The notes under the pieces were generated by a model. The model did no database searches. It saw only the letters and a program-made list of their open reading frames with translations, and was not told the DNA's origin. From assembly GCF_029227915.1 (NCBI RefSeq), contig NC_079878.1, forward strand, positions 5,704,001 to 5,768,000: a DNA stretch of 64,000 nt. Reading direction: 5' to 3'. This DNA comes from Hydractinia symbiolongicarpus (taxonomy: Eukaryota > Cnidaria > Hydrozoa > Anthoathecata > Hydractiniidae). The position numbers and the translations under genes were made by a program. Positions within the stretch are counted from its first letter, which is position 1, and the number at the start of each line of letters is the position of its first letter. Positions 24,430 through 35,307 of this stretch are shown piece after piece.

Positions 24430-25205
24430 CGCAAATGGGGCTTGTGGTCTTTTTCTTCCTGTCAGTCAGTTTGCTCTAGACTGACCCATTGAAAATTGAA
24501 TTATTTCATAAATCACAGAATTATTATCAACATCAGCTAGAAATACAAATATATTGAAATCTATCATTAGTGAGAATTTTTACTTTCTATTTGGTTTTTT
24601 ATAACTCTCTTTGGTTAAAGTTTAAAATGACCACATTGCAAGCATACAGGGTTAACATTGGTGTTTTTTATAGTACATTCTATGGAAAAACTTGCAAAGA
24701 AAGTAAAAAGATATTTGGTACATCTATGATCATTTATCATTATAATTCAATGCATGCTAAATGTCTTTTTGGCATACTCCTCATAATTTCATCATGTAAT
24801 TTGAATATAGCAACTTTCCAATTCCTTTTTCTCGCTCAAAGAGGAGATATTGAGAGTAACCCTGGCCCTGGAACAATGTTTTAAAATCTGTCAAAGCGGG
24901 GGACGAACAAACTGACTCGACCTAATGCAATTTTGTTGTTTTTTGCCTCATGTTTCGCCGTTCCAATACCGAAAAAAGACAAAATGCCCTGAGAACGAGG
25001 TTGGTTTAGCCCATACATTCGCTACAATGTTGCCCAACCCTATGGAAACCTACCTTGATAGGGTCTATGCGTGGGAAGGCTACGGTAAAAACACTAACAC
25101 TAACTACCCTTTCATTGACTATCATTTTTCCTCTTCTGGGCTTCACTTTCGAAGAATTTTCTGTTCAAAAAGGTCTCACAAATCAATTTTGAAAAATGAT
25201 TGCAT
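24430..25205. repeat. Interspersed repeat copy 2, split by a ~640-bp insertion
   Basis: 24430-24505 (GCTTGTGGTCTTTTTCTTCC, GTCAGTCAGTTT, TTGAAAATTGAA) and 25145-25205 (AGAATTTTCTGTTCAA, CTCACAAATCAATTTTGAAA) together match copy 1 at 14430-14604, which is continuous. The DNA between them, with the 2A-like frame, is therefore an insertion or was lost from copy 1. No target duplication or terminal repeat is evident. Confidence 0.6.
24570..24884 (+). CDS. Short ORF ending in a 2A-like (StopGo) peptide
   Basis: The 104-codon frame has a hydrophobic stretch at residues ~65-88 (FGILLIISS, FQFLFLAQ) followed by GDIESNPGP at residues 92-100 and a stop four codons later. D(V/I)ExNPGP is the invariant core of 2A peptides, which make the ribosome skip the Gly-Pro bond. 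In invertebrates such sequences start non-LTR retrotransposon proteins and some innate-immune genes, where they can double as signal sequences. The frame may be the 5' fragment of such a protein, cut off just after the 2A, or a first exon. ATG choice is uncertain (M1 or M20). Confidence 0.5.
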   Translation: MRIFTFYLVFYNSLWLKFKMTTLQAYRVNIGVFYSTFYGKTCKESKKIFGTSMIIYHYNSMHAKCLFGILLIISSCNLNIATFQFLFLAQRGDIESNPGPGTMF

Positions 25206-27529
25206 AATGGGTAACATTGTCTACCTAAATAACAAAATTCACAATCCGATAACAGCTTTTCGTAAAACGTTATTCACGAGGTTGTTTTACGTATATCTAC
25301 GTCTTGTTTTGCTTCGTATTCAAAATTGGCAACGCCGCTTTCCAGTGCTTACGCAAATTAGCCAAATTTATACAACGCGGTCAGGTCCTTGTAAGGAAAG
25401 AAACATGATGTAGCTTAGTAGATAAATCGAAGAAAAATTGTATCTTTCAGTGGTTTTTATTGTTTATTTATGATATCAGTTGTACAAATTATAAATATGG
25501 ACATTACATAGAAATTCTACAAAGGACATATTCAGAATAGTTAAAAAAATATAGACCAGTGTGCCACAGGAAATGTTCAAGAACTTCAGATAAAAATTTA
25601 AAAAGTTTTTACGATATCCTCGTCAAGTAAAAAATTACAACTTGTAGCTTAGTTCACATTAAGGGGTTTGCACAAACCACGGTCTATGGCTACTTTTTTC
25701 TAAAAAAAACGAATAATGACATCGCCAAGATCCTCATCCTAAAACACAAGGGTGAGGAAAAGAGTAAAGCAATTAAGCGGAAAAGCCAATGAGTTACAAA
25801 CAATGTTGAAAAAATGTTCAAAACAGAAAAAAAAAACGATAAAGAACAGAAAGGGAAAAAAAATTCAACTTTTTGCGAAGATTAATTTTAGCGAATAATT
25901 CATTTCGGCTATTTATTTTCGAAATTTTTGCTCAAATATTTTTTTGTTATATTGATAAAATTTGCGAAAATTAATCAACTTTAAGTATTTAAGAACTACC
26001 AATTTCGTTCTTACGTCTTCGCCGTTGGATATACAAAAAGAAACAACACGTCCCGGAATCGAGGTTGAAGAACTAGTACAAAAGAAAACATACGGCGTTT
26101 GGGTCAGCGAGATGCCACAGAGTAGGAATATATTAACTGTTAAAACCTATTTAACGTATGTTTGGTGCTGTTTTGATAAGAAGAAAAACTTTTTCTTGAA
26201 CTCGATCTTCCGTTACAAGAACTGTAAACGAATCAATTACCATACTGAATTGAGTAATTACACATAGGTGACATTGTTCAGTTTCTCAACATTATTTTTG
26301 ATGATACCTGAACTGTGATTGGTTTGGCTGCTAAAAGTTACATTCCCCTTACTGTAACTGTTCAAAAGAACGACATTGTTATTTCGATTTGAAACTCGCA
26401 CACATAAGTTCTAATTGAGCATTACCCCTTTGTTTCCACTTATTTCTCAGTTATAGACAATCAGTTAGCCTAAAAAGTCTAAAAACGAAGTTGCTAAATC
26501 AAGCTGCGTGTCCAATTCAATTTTATTAGTTGCGTGGTGTGAAAATAAATTGATGCGCACTGTCGCGTTGAGTTTATGTGTCAAGCGACGCGATAGGGGG
26601 TGCGTGAATTCTGTGAAATGTGTAACATTGTACACCGTTGTTCTTCCATTCATATTATTTTGAGATTTGAGTTAGGTAAAAATTTTTACAAAAGTTTTCG
26701 TTGTTAGGTGTATATGCAATTAAATGTTTACAAAATTATTACGCACCAATTTTTGAAAACTCAGATCTCCAAAATTTGGAATTCGGTGAAAACATCTGCT
26801 TTTAATATGACTTCAGTATCACTATCTCCTTTGTTTAGACATTTTTGCGTTTGCGCCCTCAGTCATGTCACAACGTATATATTTTTTACAGCGAAATCAA
26901 GAAAAGCTTTCATAAAAAAAAGAGGAAAAGCGAATCTGGGCTTTTCTAAACTGACAAATTCTATTTTTTTCGCTGTTTCCAAATTACCGTCATCAATACC
27001 AGAAAACGAGTTGTTTGAAAGTTCAAGTGTTTGTTTACATCCACCAAAAACATTATTCCCAATACTACATCAAGGTCAAAACATGAAATAATCGTTACTC
27101 AAAAGCCTTTTTTTTAGCTGACAAAACATAAAGTTGAAACAGCAAACATTTTGCCACAGTCGTGCTGCTGGTTCGTTCAAAAAGGTTAATTCATCTCGTT
27201 CATTAATTTTTTGAATAGTTCAATATAATTAATAATAAATAAGATCGAGAAATCGATACAGTAACACAGTAACGACTTTGTACCCTAAGTTGTGTTGAAA
27301 TTAGTTCGTTTTCAATGTTGAAACGAAGATAGTCGCTTCTTTTCTGAAAGCGTACTGAAGAACAACAAAATGAGGTCTTTTTTCTTCTTTTACTTTTTTT
27401 TATTTATTTAAATATATATTTATATATTTGCATATTTTATATATTGTATTATAATTTTTTTTACTTTCAAAGTGTTCAGGCGAATTTCATTGACTGACAA
27501 CTTTTTATTTTTTATTTTTCCTTACTTAG
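25206..27529. other. Upstream region of the DMRT gene, no supported gene
   Basis: Open frames at 24925-25413, 25962-26267 and 26708-27091 show no family motif. The DMRT reading frame enters from a splice acceptor at 27529, so a 5' coding or leader exon is expected somewhere here; I cannot pick it. A trans-spliced leader is another possibility. Confidence 0.4.
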
Positions 27530-30004
27530 CTCGCCAACCAGTCCACCAACATTTGTATCACAAAGATCATTGTCGGAAGCTACTGAAGTTGAATACAGTG
27601 AAGCTAATAAGATATCGTTAGATATTACCGATACAAGTGTGTCGAGAATACCAAAATGTGCAAGATGTAGAAACCATGGAGTCGATCGCGAATTAAAAGG
27701 TTTGTACTTACAACCTGGTCAGATTTTCTCTCAAACTAAATAATAATCCGTTTAGATTATCTTTTTGAATATATTTTGTTTTAAAAAATATATATTTATT
27801 TACAATATTAAAATTTCTGATAATAAGTGAAGATGTTGTTGGGCTTCTTAAACGCTTTGTTTACTTTATACATACTTTTCCTATTTTTTATTATTTTATT
27901 TTTTTTTAGTAACCAGGCTATAATTTTATTGTTCACTTCTTAAATATTCCGAATAAAACCAAAGCGATACAGGACAGGACTTTTTGCAACCTCGTCCCCA
28001 TGGTCCTTTGGCGCCTGAACTATTATTAAGTAGCGGCCGTTATCGAATTAATTAAATAGGCTAAATGCCCCGGGAAGGAGATTAAACTTTTAGACAAACC
28101 AGTACAACCTGAACATCATATTTAAACTCTGTTTTAATGAATTAATTATATCTCGAATTTAATTATATTTATTTTTTACAAAGAAAAAAATATATATTTA
28201 TGATTCATAAATAACGAACATGCTAGCTTTTTTAATCAAACCACCTCTTTTCAGAAAATTCAAAGCCTTGTCATCAATTCCTAATACTCCGGCAATTAAA
28301 AAATTCGCGAATTAAAAAAAATTGACGGTTAAAAATTTCGTCACCTTGCAAGAATTCCGTCACTACGCCATTGATGGTTTTTTCGCCGATAAAGTAGATA
28401 AAAGGTTTTTGCCAAACGTTACAAAAAAAAGCAATCTATCGCTTTCTCCCCTTACCACTTCTGCCTCCACACCAGAAAAACTCCATACCACTCTCGATGA
28501 CCACAAATTAAAATTGTTTGAATCGATATTACTTTAGGACACAAGGAGAAGTGCGATTACAAGGATTGTACATGTCGTTCGTGTTTGGTTGTCGTTGAGC
28601 GACAGAAGATAACAGCTGCGAGAGTAGCACATTTGAGACAACAAAGAAAAATTGCCGGCAAACGAGGTTTACCTGGTCACGATTATCCAGAGTATAATCC
28701 TTTGACAGAAGAAGAAGAGTATGTCTTATCGAGACATCTACAGAGGAAGAGCTCTTCGGACGACGAAAAGTCGGACGGTAAGAAGTTTTATTAGCATACT
28801 TTAGCGATTTTAGATGAAATTTGCGAAATAAAGTATAAAACCCTGGGTATTGGGGGGAGAAAGGGGGGCAAGTGCCAGTAAATTAAACCTTGGTCTGTCT
28901 AAAGCGGAAATCTTAGATTGATTTAAAGTCAAAATTTTATTCAAAACTCATTATAACACTTGTTAGCTGCGTCTTGTTGTACATTCCTTCGTACATGCAA
29001 AATGCAAATATTTTAGATTCCTGAAATTTATTATTTTGTTATAATCCCGTGAATAGTCAATTCTTTACTCGGGCGCAAACTGTCCTTGTGTTACCTTTGT
29101 TAAATTATATTTAGCTACATCTCCACGCCATGTAGAACCCATGCCACGTTACATCAGCAGAAGACATCACCCAGACCTAACCCATCCATCGGAATTACCA
29201 CCGGAGCGAGTTGTGACGTTGTATGAAGAAAGCCACGTCCGTTTTCCACGATATTATGAAAAGCGTTATCACCACGACAATTCCGAACGTCATTCAGACC
29301 ACAGACAAACTTCACGGCACCAACATGTTCACGATTATCATTATGCGCCAAGTGGACATTATTTTCATCCTTATCGCCGGCACTATCGAGAAATTGTTCG
29401 AAACACTAATCGTATCAGCAGGGGCGGAGCAAGATCTCCACATCAGATTGCTTACTCTTCAAGAAATCACGAGAGTTTCAATGATGAGAGGTCTTACAAA
29501 AACTTCAAACCGGTTAAAGAAACAAGTGTAAACTCGTCCTCCGAGGAAGAGAACAAACAGAGTAAAAAAGAAGCTGATGGGTTGGAAAGTTCCGCTGCAC
29601 AAAAAGAGAAAAATACAAAATCAACGGAAGATGAAGAAGAGATGCAAGAAAGTGCGTTGAACGAGAATAGAAAAACAAAAAGGTTAGAAGTGCTTTTAAT
29701 CATGTTTCCTGAAATGAAAGAAAACTACCTCGAAAATATTCTTCGATCGCATCAATATGACATTCAGTCCGCAGTGGCACAGCTTCTTCGCATAAACATC
29801 GTTGCAACGAGAGAGCAGCCATTTTATCCTGTCTACCTACCAACCAGGTGTTCATGCTGTTCGTCACCAGGCTCTTATTACCATGAAGACTATTCCGCAT
29901 CACGTCACGAAGACCGCCAGGAAAACAAAGAAGCCACGAAGGAGAAAAAATCATTGTCAGCATTCACTCTTGTCAGGCGAACACCGTCTAACGATGGAGA
30001 ATAA
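27530..30004 (+). CDS. DMRT (doublesex/mab-3-related) transcription factor with DMA domain, 5' end unresolved
   Basis: Exons 27530-27699, 28538-28777 and 29115-30004 join in phase (1 and 1) with consensus sites; stop TAA at 30002. The DM domain spans the first junction: RIPKCARCRNHGVDRELKG, then HKEKCDYKDCTCRSC and VVVERQKITAARVAHLRQQ, providing the paired zinc sites that bind the DNA minor groove. The last exon is His/Tyr/Ser-rich, then acidic. Near residues RLEVLLIMFPEMKENYLE, RSHQYDIQSAVAQLL is a CUE-like DMA domain, which places the protein in the DMRTA/DMRT4/5-type group. Such factors act in sexual and neural development. The initiator exon was not found. The Polinton begins ~700 bp downstream. 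Confidence 0.9.
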
Positions 30005-30714
30005 CTGAAATTGCATATAACCGGTAGCCGAAATTGTGCAAAAACTGATTACTTTATTCAGTTTGGGTATCGCAACAGAGCAATAGAGATTTTTAGCTAA
30101 ATCAGTTTGACTTTTTTCACTTTTTTTAGAGATGAAACTTCCTTAAACTAGTTCGAATTCAGGTTTTTTTCTTTGAAGATTATTGAAGAAAATATAGTTT
30201 GGGATCGAGGTTGTTTTGTTTATATCCAATATTGCATCTGTATTACATCTTTTTTTTTAAAGTTATAGATCACACGAAGTAAAAAACACATGAATTTTGT
30301 TTATTACACTTTTACAAGGGTTGGTTTATACTATTCATAATTCCGCAAATATACTATTGACTACCGTTCCCATCGACACTTTCATTGTTTTAGAGTAACG
30401 AGCACAAAAGGTTAACATTACACCGCAGACTAAAGCAAGGAACGAGGACAAATAAACAAAAAATCTTCTGTTTATAATTTACCTTCGAAATTCAGTTGAG
30501 GAGTTTCGGTATTGTTTGATCTGATTTACACCACAAAATGTAAAGTATGGTCTATACACAGTTGAAGCAGTAATACGTAACCCAAAGGCAAGTAAAAAGT
30601 ATGAAAAGCAATCAAAAGATGCAAACTACAATGCTGGCCGAATTTCGAAGTTAGTTCCAAAGCAATATTAAACACTTTTTCGATACACACTATGATCTTG
30701 ATAAACCTTGATGG
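30005..30714. other. 3' flank of the DMRT gene up to the Polinton
   Basis: Presumed 3' UTR, with an AATAAA-type signal near 30450. No other gene. The last bases, TCGTTG (30715-30720), form the target duplication. Confidence 0.5.
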
Positions 30715-30720
30715 TCGTTG

Positions 30721-30963
30721 AGAGATAGGAAAATGCGGATCCTAGGACAGCGATTAATATATTCTGTGCCATTCCACGTCAATTTATAGATCATCCACGT
30801 CAAATCAACGATAGAAGAGTCTATAAAATCCGTTAGCACCTACGAATGTCCGGATCCGCCCCAACCCCCCAACCCCCGCCGTGTCCCCTCCCTCCCCTCC
30901 CCATGGGTCCCTACCCACCCTCATCTGTCGTGCCTTATAATTTATAGTGTTATGTGTGTCTAT
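30721..30963 (+). repeat. Polinton left terminal inverted repeat
   Basis: Matches the reverse complement of 47327-47569 over 243 bp without length change and with only scattered mismatches (for example around 30785-30800). Contains a C-rich block at 30858-30914 (G-rich on the minus strand) and the last codons of the polymerase frame. Confidence 0.95.
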
Positions 30964-33529
30964 AATGTCCTCTCGCCAGTGTGGTAATACCATCTTCCGA
31001 AATTATGCGTTTATCATCATCCGCATTGAGCGCCAGTTTATTTGTTTTTATTGTGTGAACATCATGCTTAATAGATCGAAATGTCATTTGGGTTCTGTAA
31101 ATGTTCTCACCCTCAAACAGGCATCTCTTATAGTCATCGAAACCTATGGTCTCCCTTACCACGCATTTCTTCACCCCCTTACATCTCTTACCCTCCCCAC
31201 CACATAGCTGTTTGTATGCGTATGTCTTAGCTCTTAGGGCGATGAACTCAGTCATCACCTTACCACCCAACTCGTCCTTCATCAGCCCAATGATCTTTTT
31301 ATTCAAACCTAATGGTAGAGGTCTACCATCTTCCTTATCATACCCAGATGTGTCAAATCTCGCAGACACATCGTTCGCGATATCTTTGTAGAAGTCGTCT
31401 GTTTTTATGTGGTAAACGAATGAATCCGTATCCATGTAGCAAAGCTTCACATCATCACCATATTTTGGTCTCATGTAATCATGGTGGAACTCATACATAA
31501 CCATCTTGGATAGATGGAGGATTGTGGGGCCAAGGTAGATCGGTTTGTTCATTTTGATCTTGATCTTGGACATCTCTATCCCCATCAGTGTTTCCGAGAA
31601 ACGGATTGCACCCCTGAAATTTGGCTTCATCACCATTTTCTCATAATTCTTTTGGTTGGTGGCCAAACGTATATCCTTCTGTCTTCGCTGATTCTCCATT
31701 GTCTTACCAAAGACAGAATTGTTCATCAGCTTGAAGAAATCCTTTTCAAAGTCATTCTTTGACTCCGTGCGCAGCTGTGTATTGAAGTCGATGTAAGGTT
31801 TCAACCATGCGCTCTGATCAAACCTCAGTACCCTATGAACCTTATCCAGAACAAGACCGTGATTCAAAGCTTGAGCAAGCGCACGGATATGAATCACATA
31901 GTTCCTCTTGTCCGAAAGACACGGTGTCAGCTTCTCGACACCATTGATAACCTTCCTCTCGGGCATGAAAGGAAGATCGTTATGTGTGTCATGAAGATTA
32001 TGTGGATATCTAACATCAACCTCAAGCATGTACCCCTTTTCACCGTTTTCCACAGCCAACTCTGAAATGAGTTCGGGTGTAAATTTACCGGAACCATCCC
32101 ACTCAAACCCCCCGGTGGGCATCTTCTGTATCATAGCCCATCCATACAGATTGTTAGCATCAAGATACTGTAGATAGGTTGTATCTTCCGAAGTATTATA
32201 CATATCACCCATATATGGATTATTTGCCTTCGCGTGTCTGTGAACGGCCTGACAGAGACCGCCCCTAATACCCATCTCCACAAACAGTAACATATCCATA
32301 TCTGACAACAAATCCAGCTTAACATCTGTCTTTTTCAGGCATGCCTGCCAAGCTAATCCGGGGGCCGTGTAAAAATGAGCGGGATCTAGTTTATAGTTTT
32401 TCAAACATGTCTCTCTGAATGTCTCAAACACATCACTCAGAAGCAGAACATCCGTCTTGAGATAGATATCATGATAAACGCCCATATTTTCAACTTTCAT
32501 GTCCTTCCACACCTTCTGGGCATGCGCATAATCAGCATCGCTGATACCATTCATGTTCAACTTGCTATAAAAGTCATCTTTCGAAGGAAGCCTGGTTTCA
32601 TTAAACCTATCGAATGAATCAACATACTCATATGGGTATACACCCTTCCTTCTCATTATGTTGAATTGCTCATCATTGAAGAATTTTCTAAGGTTTTTAC
32701 ACTGATCATCGGATAGATTGTCAGCCAAGGAACCTAATCCTCTTGACATAAATCTAAATGAATCGATGAATCTCAGCTTTATCTTTTTGTCTTTGATCTC
32801 ACCATTTTTGTTGGTGTATTCACCAACCTTAACATCGGTCGAGAAAGAGATATATTTCTCTTTATTTTCAGCGATTACACTCATACCACCTTCTCCATAC
32901 TTCTTCGCAAGCTCTTTGATAAATAGATGCGCATCATATCCGCTCAGATTATGGAAGACAACCGGAATATAATTAGGCACCTTGTAACGGAGATTACATT
33001 CCATGTGTGCCGATCCACGAAACTTTCCGGTAAAATGACAGTGATCCCTGACCTTGATGTCATCATCACCAAATTCTCTCATACAGATGTGGCAGTTGGT
33101 GGAATTTTCATATCCATCAAGTTCTTCATCGGTTAGATCTTGCATACCAAGTTGTGGAAACATGTTGTATAACCTTTTCGCCTCGGAAACCACATGATCC
33201 ACAAAGCGCGGAACACAGTCATCACCACGGTAAAGCTTCAGAGGGTCCAAAACTTCACCATGAGCATATTTACTATAACAACAGAATCCGGTGGGGATAT
33301 GTTTACCAACTTTCTCGGTGGACGATCCACACTCTATCTCTTCAGGTTTTGTAAAAGCTTCAAAATCGGCATACATGATGAATGGGGCTTTGAGCTGGTA
33401 CTGACCGTGGGTGAAGGTTAAGGTGCTACCCTCCTTAGGTAGTTGAATATTAGCGGCATCATTATTCTTACAATACTCAAAGTGCTCATCCCTTTTCCGT
33501 TCGCTTGGAAAACCAGAGAGACAATTCAA
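30950..33529 (-). CDS. Protein-primed family B DNA polymerase, exonuclease and polymerase domains
   Basis: 859 codons. Exonuclease motifs: YADFEAF (D55, E57), HNLSGYDAHLF and YLKTDVLLLSDVFE. Polymerase motifs: A, YLDANNLYGWAM; B, KLMNNSVFGKTMEN; C, YMDTDSF; then a KDELGGK region. This is the Polinton pPolB layout and would synthesise both element strands from a protein primer. The frame starts inside a Cys/His cluster (CLSGF...HFEYC), and its true N-terminal part is the frame at 33486-34991, displaced by one base, so the polymerase is broken or needs a +1 shift. The gene ends inside the left terminal repeat, and no 3' hairpin is seen there. Confidence 0.95.
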   Translation of the reverse strand: MNCLSGFPSERKRDEHFEYCKNNDAANIQLPKEGSTLTFTHGQYQLKAPFIMYADFEAFTKPEEIECGSSTEKVGKHIPTGFCCYSKYAHGEVLDPLKLYRGDDCVPRFVDHVVSEAKRLYNMFPQLGMQDLTDEELDGYENSTNCHICMREFGDDDIKVRDHCHFTGKFRGSAHMECNLRYKVPNYIPVVFHNLSGYDAHLFIKELAKKYGEGGMSVIAENKEKYISFSTDVKVGEYTNKNGEIKDKKIKLRFIDSFRFMSRGLGSLADNLSDDQCKNLRKFFNDEQFNIMRRKGVYPYEYVDSFDRFNETRLPSKDDFYSKLNMNGISDADYAHAQKVWKDMKVENMGVYHDIYLKTDVLLLSDVFETFRETCLKNYKLDPAHFYTAPGLAWQACLKKTDVKLDLLSDMDMLLFVEMGIRGGLCQAVHRHAKANNPYMGDMYNTSEDTTYLQYLDANNLYGWAMIQKMPTGGFEWDGSGKFTPELISELAVENGEKGYMLEVDVRYPHNLHDTHNDLPFMPERKVINGVEKLTPCLSDKRNYVIHIRALAQALNHGLVLDKVHRVLRFDQSAWLKPYIDFNTQLRTESKNDFEKDFFKLMNNSVFGKTMENQRRQKDIRLATNQKNYEKMVMKPNFRGAIRFSETLMGIEMSKIKIKMNKPIYLGPTILHLSKMVMYEFHHDYMRPKYGDDVKLCYMDTDSFVYHIKTDDFYKDIANDVSARFDTSGYDKEDGRPLPLGLNKKIIGLMKDELGGKVMTEFIALRAKTYAYKQLCGGEGKRCKGVKKCVVRETIGFDDYKRCLFEGENIYRTQMTFRSIKHDVHTIKTNKLALNADDDKRIISEDGITTLARGHYRHT

Positions 33530-34991
33530 GCACTTTATTTTTATGCTTTGAGTTGACCTTGCTCAGGACACCACTCAGGTTCTTAACAGCGATATAATGC
33601 CTCTTATCCCCTTCACACAGTAAAAACAAAACAACCGTCTCATCACGGTCAAGATGCTTCGACTTTCGACACATATAGACACCCTCTATGTCATCTTTTG
33701 TCAAAACATGCACAGCGATATCAGGGTTCCTTCTCTCGAACAAATCTATCTTGTTTAGTGCCATAGGGAAAGTTATACCATACCAATTGCACTTGTCTTC
33801 AAACTTCTTAAGGTTTGAGATTCGTTCAGGATGATTATCAATCTTATCATGATATAAGGCAGCTAAAACGGCCCATTTGAAGCATTCATCATCTTCATTT
33901 TTGGGATTGATCACGGAGAACTTACCACTGAAATTCTTGGGTAGTGGCAAGTAAGAACTACCTCTAGTTAATTTTAGTTTGTGAAAGTCCACATGCATAT
34001 GTAGGATTTTATCGATTGTGAATCCGCTGGCGGGAAGCGCAGGGTTTTCAATCTGCTCGATTATCTTATTACACATCCGATCGAAAACATCAGAAATGTC
34101 ATCGTGGGCGTGCAGTATCTCCATATAGCTATTGAAAGCTTTATCGACATGTACGCGCGGGGCATCGGTCGAGCTGGTGTCCTCCTTTACCCATTTCACC
34201 CACAGGGTCGACTGAGTCTTCAGCGACTTCTTCTGCCTGAGCACGTCCTTCATCAACCTCTTAACGATAGGTTGAACCTGTTTGAGAAAGACCTTGACAT
34301 TCTTCTTCTTACCATCTGAGTTTATCTTGAACCTTTTGTATGAACCTACAAACGCTTCTTCAATAGGAGTATAAGGATTTTCCTCTTTCACCTCTTCCTC
34401 CTCTTTCACCTCTTCCTCTCCACTGCCCTTTTTATAAAAACCCATGATCTTATCCTTCATGGTTTTGAAAGCTTTTGTTGTTTTATCCTTAATAGCCTTA
34501 GGTACATGATTTATCAACCAGTCTCTCCATTCAATCAACTTGCTTTTCACAATAGGTCTGGTTTTAGCAATTTCTTCCTGCTCAAAAATATCCATGTCAG
34601 AGCCAGATCTAAATGGTCTAGGTCTCGGTGCCGGTATGGGTACAGATCCGTCGGATCCTAGAAAACCCCCCAGAGATTTGATTGATGTCGGTGGTACATG
34701 TATGGTGGGTCTAGATGTTGGTAAAGGGCTGTAGAGTCTAGGCGGTCCGGTGTATCTAGGTGCCGGTATCGGTCTCGACACCGGTCTAGGTGCCGGTCTC
34801 GGTCTCGGTCTAGGTCTCGACACCGGTACGGGTCTCGAGGGTCTCGGCATGGGTACCGGTCTAACCGGTGCTGAAACGGTAGTTGGTCCCAATAATTCAA
34901 TAATCTCGGCCTTTCTGAGCTTTGCGTAGCCATGTAGGCCGCGTTCCTTAGCGAGTTTTCTTAATTCAGCAAAGGTATTTCTCGAAGTCAT
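33486..34991 (-). CDS. DNA polymerase B N-terminal region: SAP-like module, proline-rich stretch, possible peptidase-like domain
   Basis: 501 codons from ATG at 34991, placed 24 nt after the shared GGGTTAAAGATTC promoter block. Residues ~8-35 form a SAP/HeH-like helix pair (LRKLAKERG, LRKAEIIELL). Residues ~38-95 are Pro/Arg-rich with many PxxP. A lysine-rich segment and acidic KEEEEVKEE follow. The last ~170 residues (NPKNEDDECFKWAVLAALY ... KRHYIAVKNLSGVL) are conserved at the N-terminus of Polinton polymerases. The Cys-containing helix start and later His-strand resemble a papain-like fold, which is my inference. The frame runs out 46 bp inside the next one; the break is at an A-run near 33543. 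Confidence 0.85.
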   Translation of the reverse strand: MTSRNTFAELRKLAKERGLHGYAKLRKAEIIELLGPTTVSAPVRPVPMPRPSRPVPVSRPRPRPRPAPRPVSRPIPAPRYTGPPRLYSPLPTSRPTIHVPPTSIKSLGGFLGSDGSVPIPAPRPRPFRSGSDMDIFEQEEIAKTRPIVKSKLIEWRDWLINHVPKAIKDKTTKAFKTMKDKIMGFYKKGSGEEEVKEEEEVKEENPYTPIEEAFVGSYKRFKINSDGKKKNVKVFLKQVQPIVKRLMKDVLRQKKSLKTQSTLWVKWVKEDTSSTDAPRVHVDKAFNSYMEILHAHDDISDVFDRMCNKIIEQIENPALPASGFTIDKILHMHVDFHKLKLTRGSSYLPLPKNFSGKFSVINPKNEDDECFKWAVLAALYHDKIDNHPERISNLKKFEDKCNWYGITFPMALNKIDLFERRNPDIAVHVLTKDDIEGVYMCRKSKHLDRDETVVLFLLCEGDKRHYIAVKNLSGVLSKVNSKHKNKVLELSLWFSKRTEKG

Positions 34992-35015
34992 GCTTGCGTA
35001 TGATATACGAATACA

Positions 35016-35028
35016 GAATCTTTAACCC
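35016..35028 (-). promoter_or_regulatory. Shared early-type promoter block, polymerase gene
   Basis: GGGTTAAAGATTC on the minus strand, 24 nt before the polymerase ATG, preceded by an A/T tract. The spacer (TCGTATATCATA) and even the first codons (ATGACTTCGAGA) are shared with the RING2 gene. Confidence 0.6.
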
Positions 35029-35180
35029 TTTTTTTAAAAAAAATCGTAAACCGTGTTGGAGGGTCATGAGTGTCCTAGTTTGTGGTTGCCACACCGTGCT
35101 AAAATTGTAGTAAAACACGCTAAAACACACAGAGTACCGATCCACCGTGGTTGGGTGGTATCCATCGACACCGCGGGATT

Positions 35181-35204
35181 TTTGTTACCCGCCCGAGTAA
35201 CAAA
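35181..35204. terminator. Hairpin H1 (upstream of RING1)
   Basis: TTTGTTAC (35181-35188), 8-nt loop, GTAACAAA (35197-35204). With its flanks (35157-35220) it is nearly identical to H4 and its flanks (37247-37310). The only hairpin here not directly after a stop codon; see the inversion finding. Confidence 0.6.
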
Positions 35205-35270
35205 GGCCGGGAATTCGCGGAGATATCCATGGTGTGCGAATCGCCAACCTCAAATACGATCTATAAAATC

Positions 35271-35283
35271 GGGTTAAAGATTC
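35271..35283 (+). promoter_or_regulatory. Shared early-type promoter block, RING1 gene
   Basis: CTATAAAA at 35261-35268, then GGGTTAAAGATTC at 35271-35283, then TATATCGTATATCATATCC and ATG at 35308. Closely matches the block before RING2. Confidence 0.65.
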
Positions 35284-35307
35284 CTATATCGTATATCATA
35301 TCCAACC

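Noticed and set aside
24925-25413. 162-codon frame after the 2A ORF
   Set aside because: It crosses the boundary between the insert and the short interspersed repeat and has no recognisable domain.
30805-30993. Mirror-image 60-codon frames in both terminal repeats (also 47288-47485)
   Set aside because: They arise from the G/C-rich repeat itself and have no gene-like context beyond being identical repeats.
33530-33560. Programmed -1 frameshift in the Polinton polymerase
   Set aside because: The required shift is +1, so the A-rich run is not being used as a canonical -1 slippery site.
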